6,645 nt of DNA from SURF-24 sp964537965 (lineage in GTDB: Bacteria > Bacteroidota > Ignavibacteria > Ignavibacteriales > SURF-24). The position numbers and the translations under genes were made by a program. The DNA is taken from positions 1 to 6,645 of the forward strand of contig CAZIDB010000248.1 of the NCBI GenBank assembly GCA_964537965.1, written 5' to 3'. Shown here piece by piece: positions 6,578 through 6,645 of this stretch (the stretch's first letter is position 1; each line of letters begins with the position of its first letter). The notes beneath the pieces were generated by a model. The model was given only the letters and a program-made list of their open reading frames with translations. It had not been told where the DNA came from and did no database searches.

Positions 6578-6645
6578 GTCATCACGAGCAAAGCGAAGTG
6601 ATCTCATTTTCAGCAATAAATAAAAAGATTGCTTCGTCGTTTCAC
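6578..6645. repeat. REP-like palindromic repeat element, cut by the right window edge
   Basis: The left arm GTCATCACGAGCAAAGCGAA with GTGATCTC (6578-6605) and the right arm AGATTGCTTCGTCGTTTCAC (6626-6645) have the look of the widespread 'GTCATTGCGAG...GAAGCAATCTC' intergenic repeats. Bases 6593-6604 pair with 6626-6637 as 12 consecutive pairs, three of them G-T. A second, local stem is ATCAC (6581-6585) with GTGAT (6598-6602). The partner of the left arm start would lie beyond the window, so the element is incomplete here. It is probably a non-autonomous repeat rather than a gene. Confidence 0.75.

Overview
The window is AT-rich bacterial DNA with five protein-coding genes. It most likely comes from the Bacteroidota/Chlorobi group, and I infer Ignavibacteria (Ignavibacteriales-like). 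The best clue is the secreted protein at the right end. Its C-terminus is a type IX secretion (T9SS) sorting domain of the 'QNFPNPFNPTTKIKYSIP ... LKVYDVLGREVSTLVNEE ... GIYFYQL ... KKMILLK' style, which is very common in that group. A GH97 glycosidase also fits, since that family is centred on Bacteroidota.

Layout: (1) 1-2291, plus strand, is a signalling pair. The first gene is the 3' part of a PAS/HisKA_2 histidine kinase, cut by the left window edge. Fourteen bases later comes a complete receiver-PAS-HisKA-HATPase hybrid kinase. Neither has a DNA-binding output domain in the window, so the pair looks like a kinase-to-kinase relay. (2) 2351-4786, minus strand, is a probable two-gene unit: an exported GH97 glycosidase, then after about 60 bases a small predicted lipoprotein of unknown function. 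The glycosidase has an Asp where SusB has Gly, and a Gly where SusB has its base Glu. This points to the retaining (alpha-galactosidase-type) branch rather than SusB-type inverting alpha-glucosidase. (3) 4946-6274, plus strand, is divergent from the glycosidase and encodes a secreted Ycf48/BNR-like beta-propeller with a T9SS sorting domain. (4) 6275-6645 has no gene that I can support; it ends in a REP-like palindromic repeat cut by the right window edge.

The most unusual signal is a 30-base imperfect palindrome at 6061-6090. It lies in frame inside the T9SS sorting domain and adds ten residues (VEVYCNAPLR) between two conserved beta-strand motifs. It looks like a small mobile palindrome tolerated inside a coding region. 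A different REP-like element follows about 490 bases downstream. The glycosidase, lipoprotein and propeller are all envelope or exported proteins. No functional link between them and the kinase pair is visible beyond proximity.
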